Source: Lachnospiraceae bacterium (GTDB lineage: Bacteria; Bacillota; Clostridia; Lachnospirales; Lachnospiraceae). Taken from it: a stretch of 64,000 nucleotides of DNA. The notes under the pieces were generated by a model. That model was not told where the DNA came from. It ran no database searches and was given only the letters and a program-made list of their open reading frames with translations. Position numbers and translations under genes: made by a program. The DNA is taken from contig CAAEWE010000018.1 of NCBI GenBank assembly GCA_900759665.1, positions 140,092 to 204,091 of the forward strand, in the 5' to 3' direction. Positions 63,513 to 64,000 of the stretch are shown here, piece after piece; positions within the stretch are counted from its first letter, which is position 1; every line of letters begins with the position of its first letter.

Positions 63513-64000
63513 TCAATGAAAAAGATGTGAATTTTTTCTAACAAAATTATGGATTCTCTGATCCCAGGTATGCATTTGAACGGTTTTTTGATATCCGTTT
63601 GCAGCAATCATTTCCAAACGATCCACATCCTTTAGAAGACCGGAGATCTGCTGTGCAGCTTCCTGAGGGTTATTTTTATCATATAGGATCAGATCCTCTC
63701 CTTCCCTAAAATGCTCTGCAAGATAGTCACAACTGTCGGTTATGGAAACACTGCGATTCATCATGGCATTCATGACACGGTCGTGTGGCCCGTCCTGAAA
63801 CAGAGGCTGCACATTCAGGATCATTTTGCTTTCCGTTAGTGCACATAACTGCTCCACGTAGCTGCATGGAGGGTGGATCACCAGTCTGGAAGAATATTTT
63901 GTATCATACATCTCCCAACGAAATCCCATGACATGGACATGGATACCGGCTTCCAAAAGAGCCTGCAGGATTTCTTCCCGGTACCATTCACGGATATAAC
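63513..64000 (-). CDS. CgeB-like glycosyltransferase, C-terminal part (start beyond window)
   Basis: About 162 codons are visible and the frame runs off the right edge. REEILQALLEAGIHVHVMGFRWE, FQDGPHDRVMNAMMN and the closing TWDQRIHNFV match the CgeB/DUF3880-type glycosyltransferase C-terminal domain, the second Rossmann fold of GT-B enzymes. Homologues decorate spore or flagellar surfaces. The next gene downstream is the LTA synthase family gene, which fits an envelope glycan locus. Confidence 0.75.
   Translation of the reverse strand, partial: YIREWYREEILQALLEAGIHVHVMGFRWEMYDTKYSSRLVIHPPCSYVEQLCALTESKMILNVQPLFQDGPHDRVMNAMMNRSVSITDSCDYLAEHFREGEDLILYDKNNPQEAAQQISGLLKDVDRLEMIAANGYQKTVQMHTWDQRIHNFVRKNSHLFH

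Noticed and set aside
1..64000. CRISPR array
   Set aside because: No series of regularly spaced short repeats and no cas-like gene in the window.

Overview
The window looks like chromosome of a Gram-positive, spore-forming anaerobe of the Clostridia, most likely a gut Lachnospiraceae. The grounds are a three-subunit NAD-linked [FeFe]-hydrogenase, a sodium-pumping decarboxylase, a lipoteichoic acid synthase, SpoVB-, GerM- and CgeB-like sporulation-type proteins, a GGGtGRT/scaffold pair, a DUF5688 protein and strong AGGAGG ribosome binding sites. The genus cannot be fixed from the sequence alone. Most genes lie on the minus strand. 

Layout. 1-4.7 kb: a biotin-dependent Na+-pumping carboxyltransferase/decarboxylase operon (12S-type carboxyltransferase, lipoprotein-OadG, biotin carrier, OadB, 5S-type OadA; the last runs off the left edge). 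4.9-11.7 kb: D,D-carboxypeptidase, small membrane proteins, PlsC-like acyltransferase, RqcH, PHP phosphatase, cysteine desulfurase. 11.72-12.14 kb: a gene-free 424-bp fold-back element. 12.2-14.3 kb: SpoVB-like flippase overlapping a convergent hypothetical gene. 14.4-18.5 kb: hydCBA with tandem promoters and an operator-like dyad. 18.8-23.2 kb: metA (predicted acetyl-CoA specific), ligA, rluB-type synthase and a membrane-anchored unknown. 23.4-25.8 kb: tRNA-Arg(CCG) followed by a low-GC island with a tightly coupled three-gene cassette (mini P-loop ATPase, unknown, DUF4869-like) and a decapitated surface-protein gene between 15-bp direct repeats. 25.9-31.9 kb: PurE-like protein, DUF5688, aconitase-family hydratase, pyrBI. 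32-37.8 kb: Ig-like lipoprotein, GtrA, LytTR regulator with LiaF-like partner, GGGtGRT/scaffold pair, left-handed beta-helix protein. 37.9-45.4 kb: topB with a coupled small membrane gene, LUD protein, then purM-purN-purD-glyA. 45.5-51.8 kb: comEA, response regulator, histidine kinase, GerMN lipoprotein and comEC, all in one direction. 51.9-64 kb: YdcZ transporter, sulfotransferase-like protein, argC-argB-argD, maf, phosphatase, DUF1266 lipoprotein, SseB-like protein, LTA synthase and the end of a CgeB-like glycosyltransferase. 

Functionally the window is mostly core metabolism: fermentation (Na+ pump, hydrogenase), nucleotide, arginine, methionine and one-carbon biosynthesis, and envelope assembly. 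The parts that ordinary annotation does not explain are the fold-back element, the low-GC ATPase cassette, and the GGGtGRT/scaffold pair. There are also regulatory details: 21-bp-phased LytTR repeats, the comEC start codon, topB coupling, and hyd and arg leader structures. No CRISPR array, rRNA, complete insertion sequence or recognisable riboswitch was seen.
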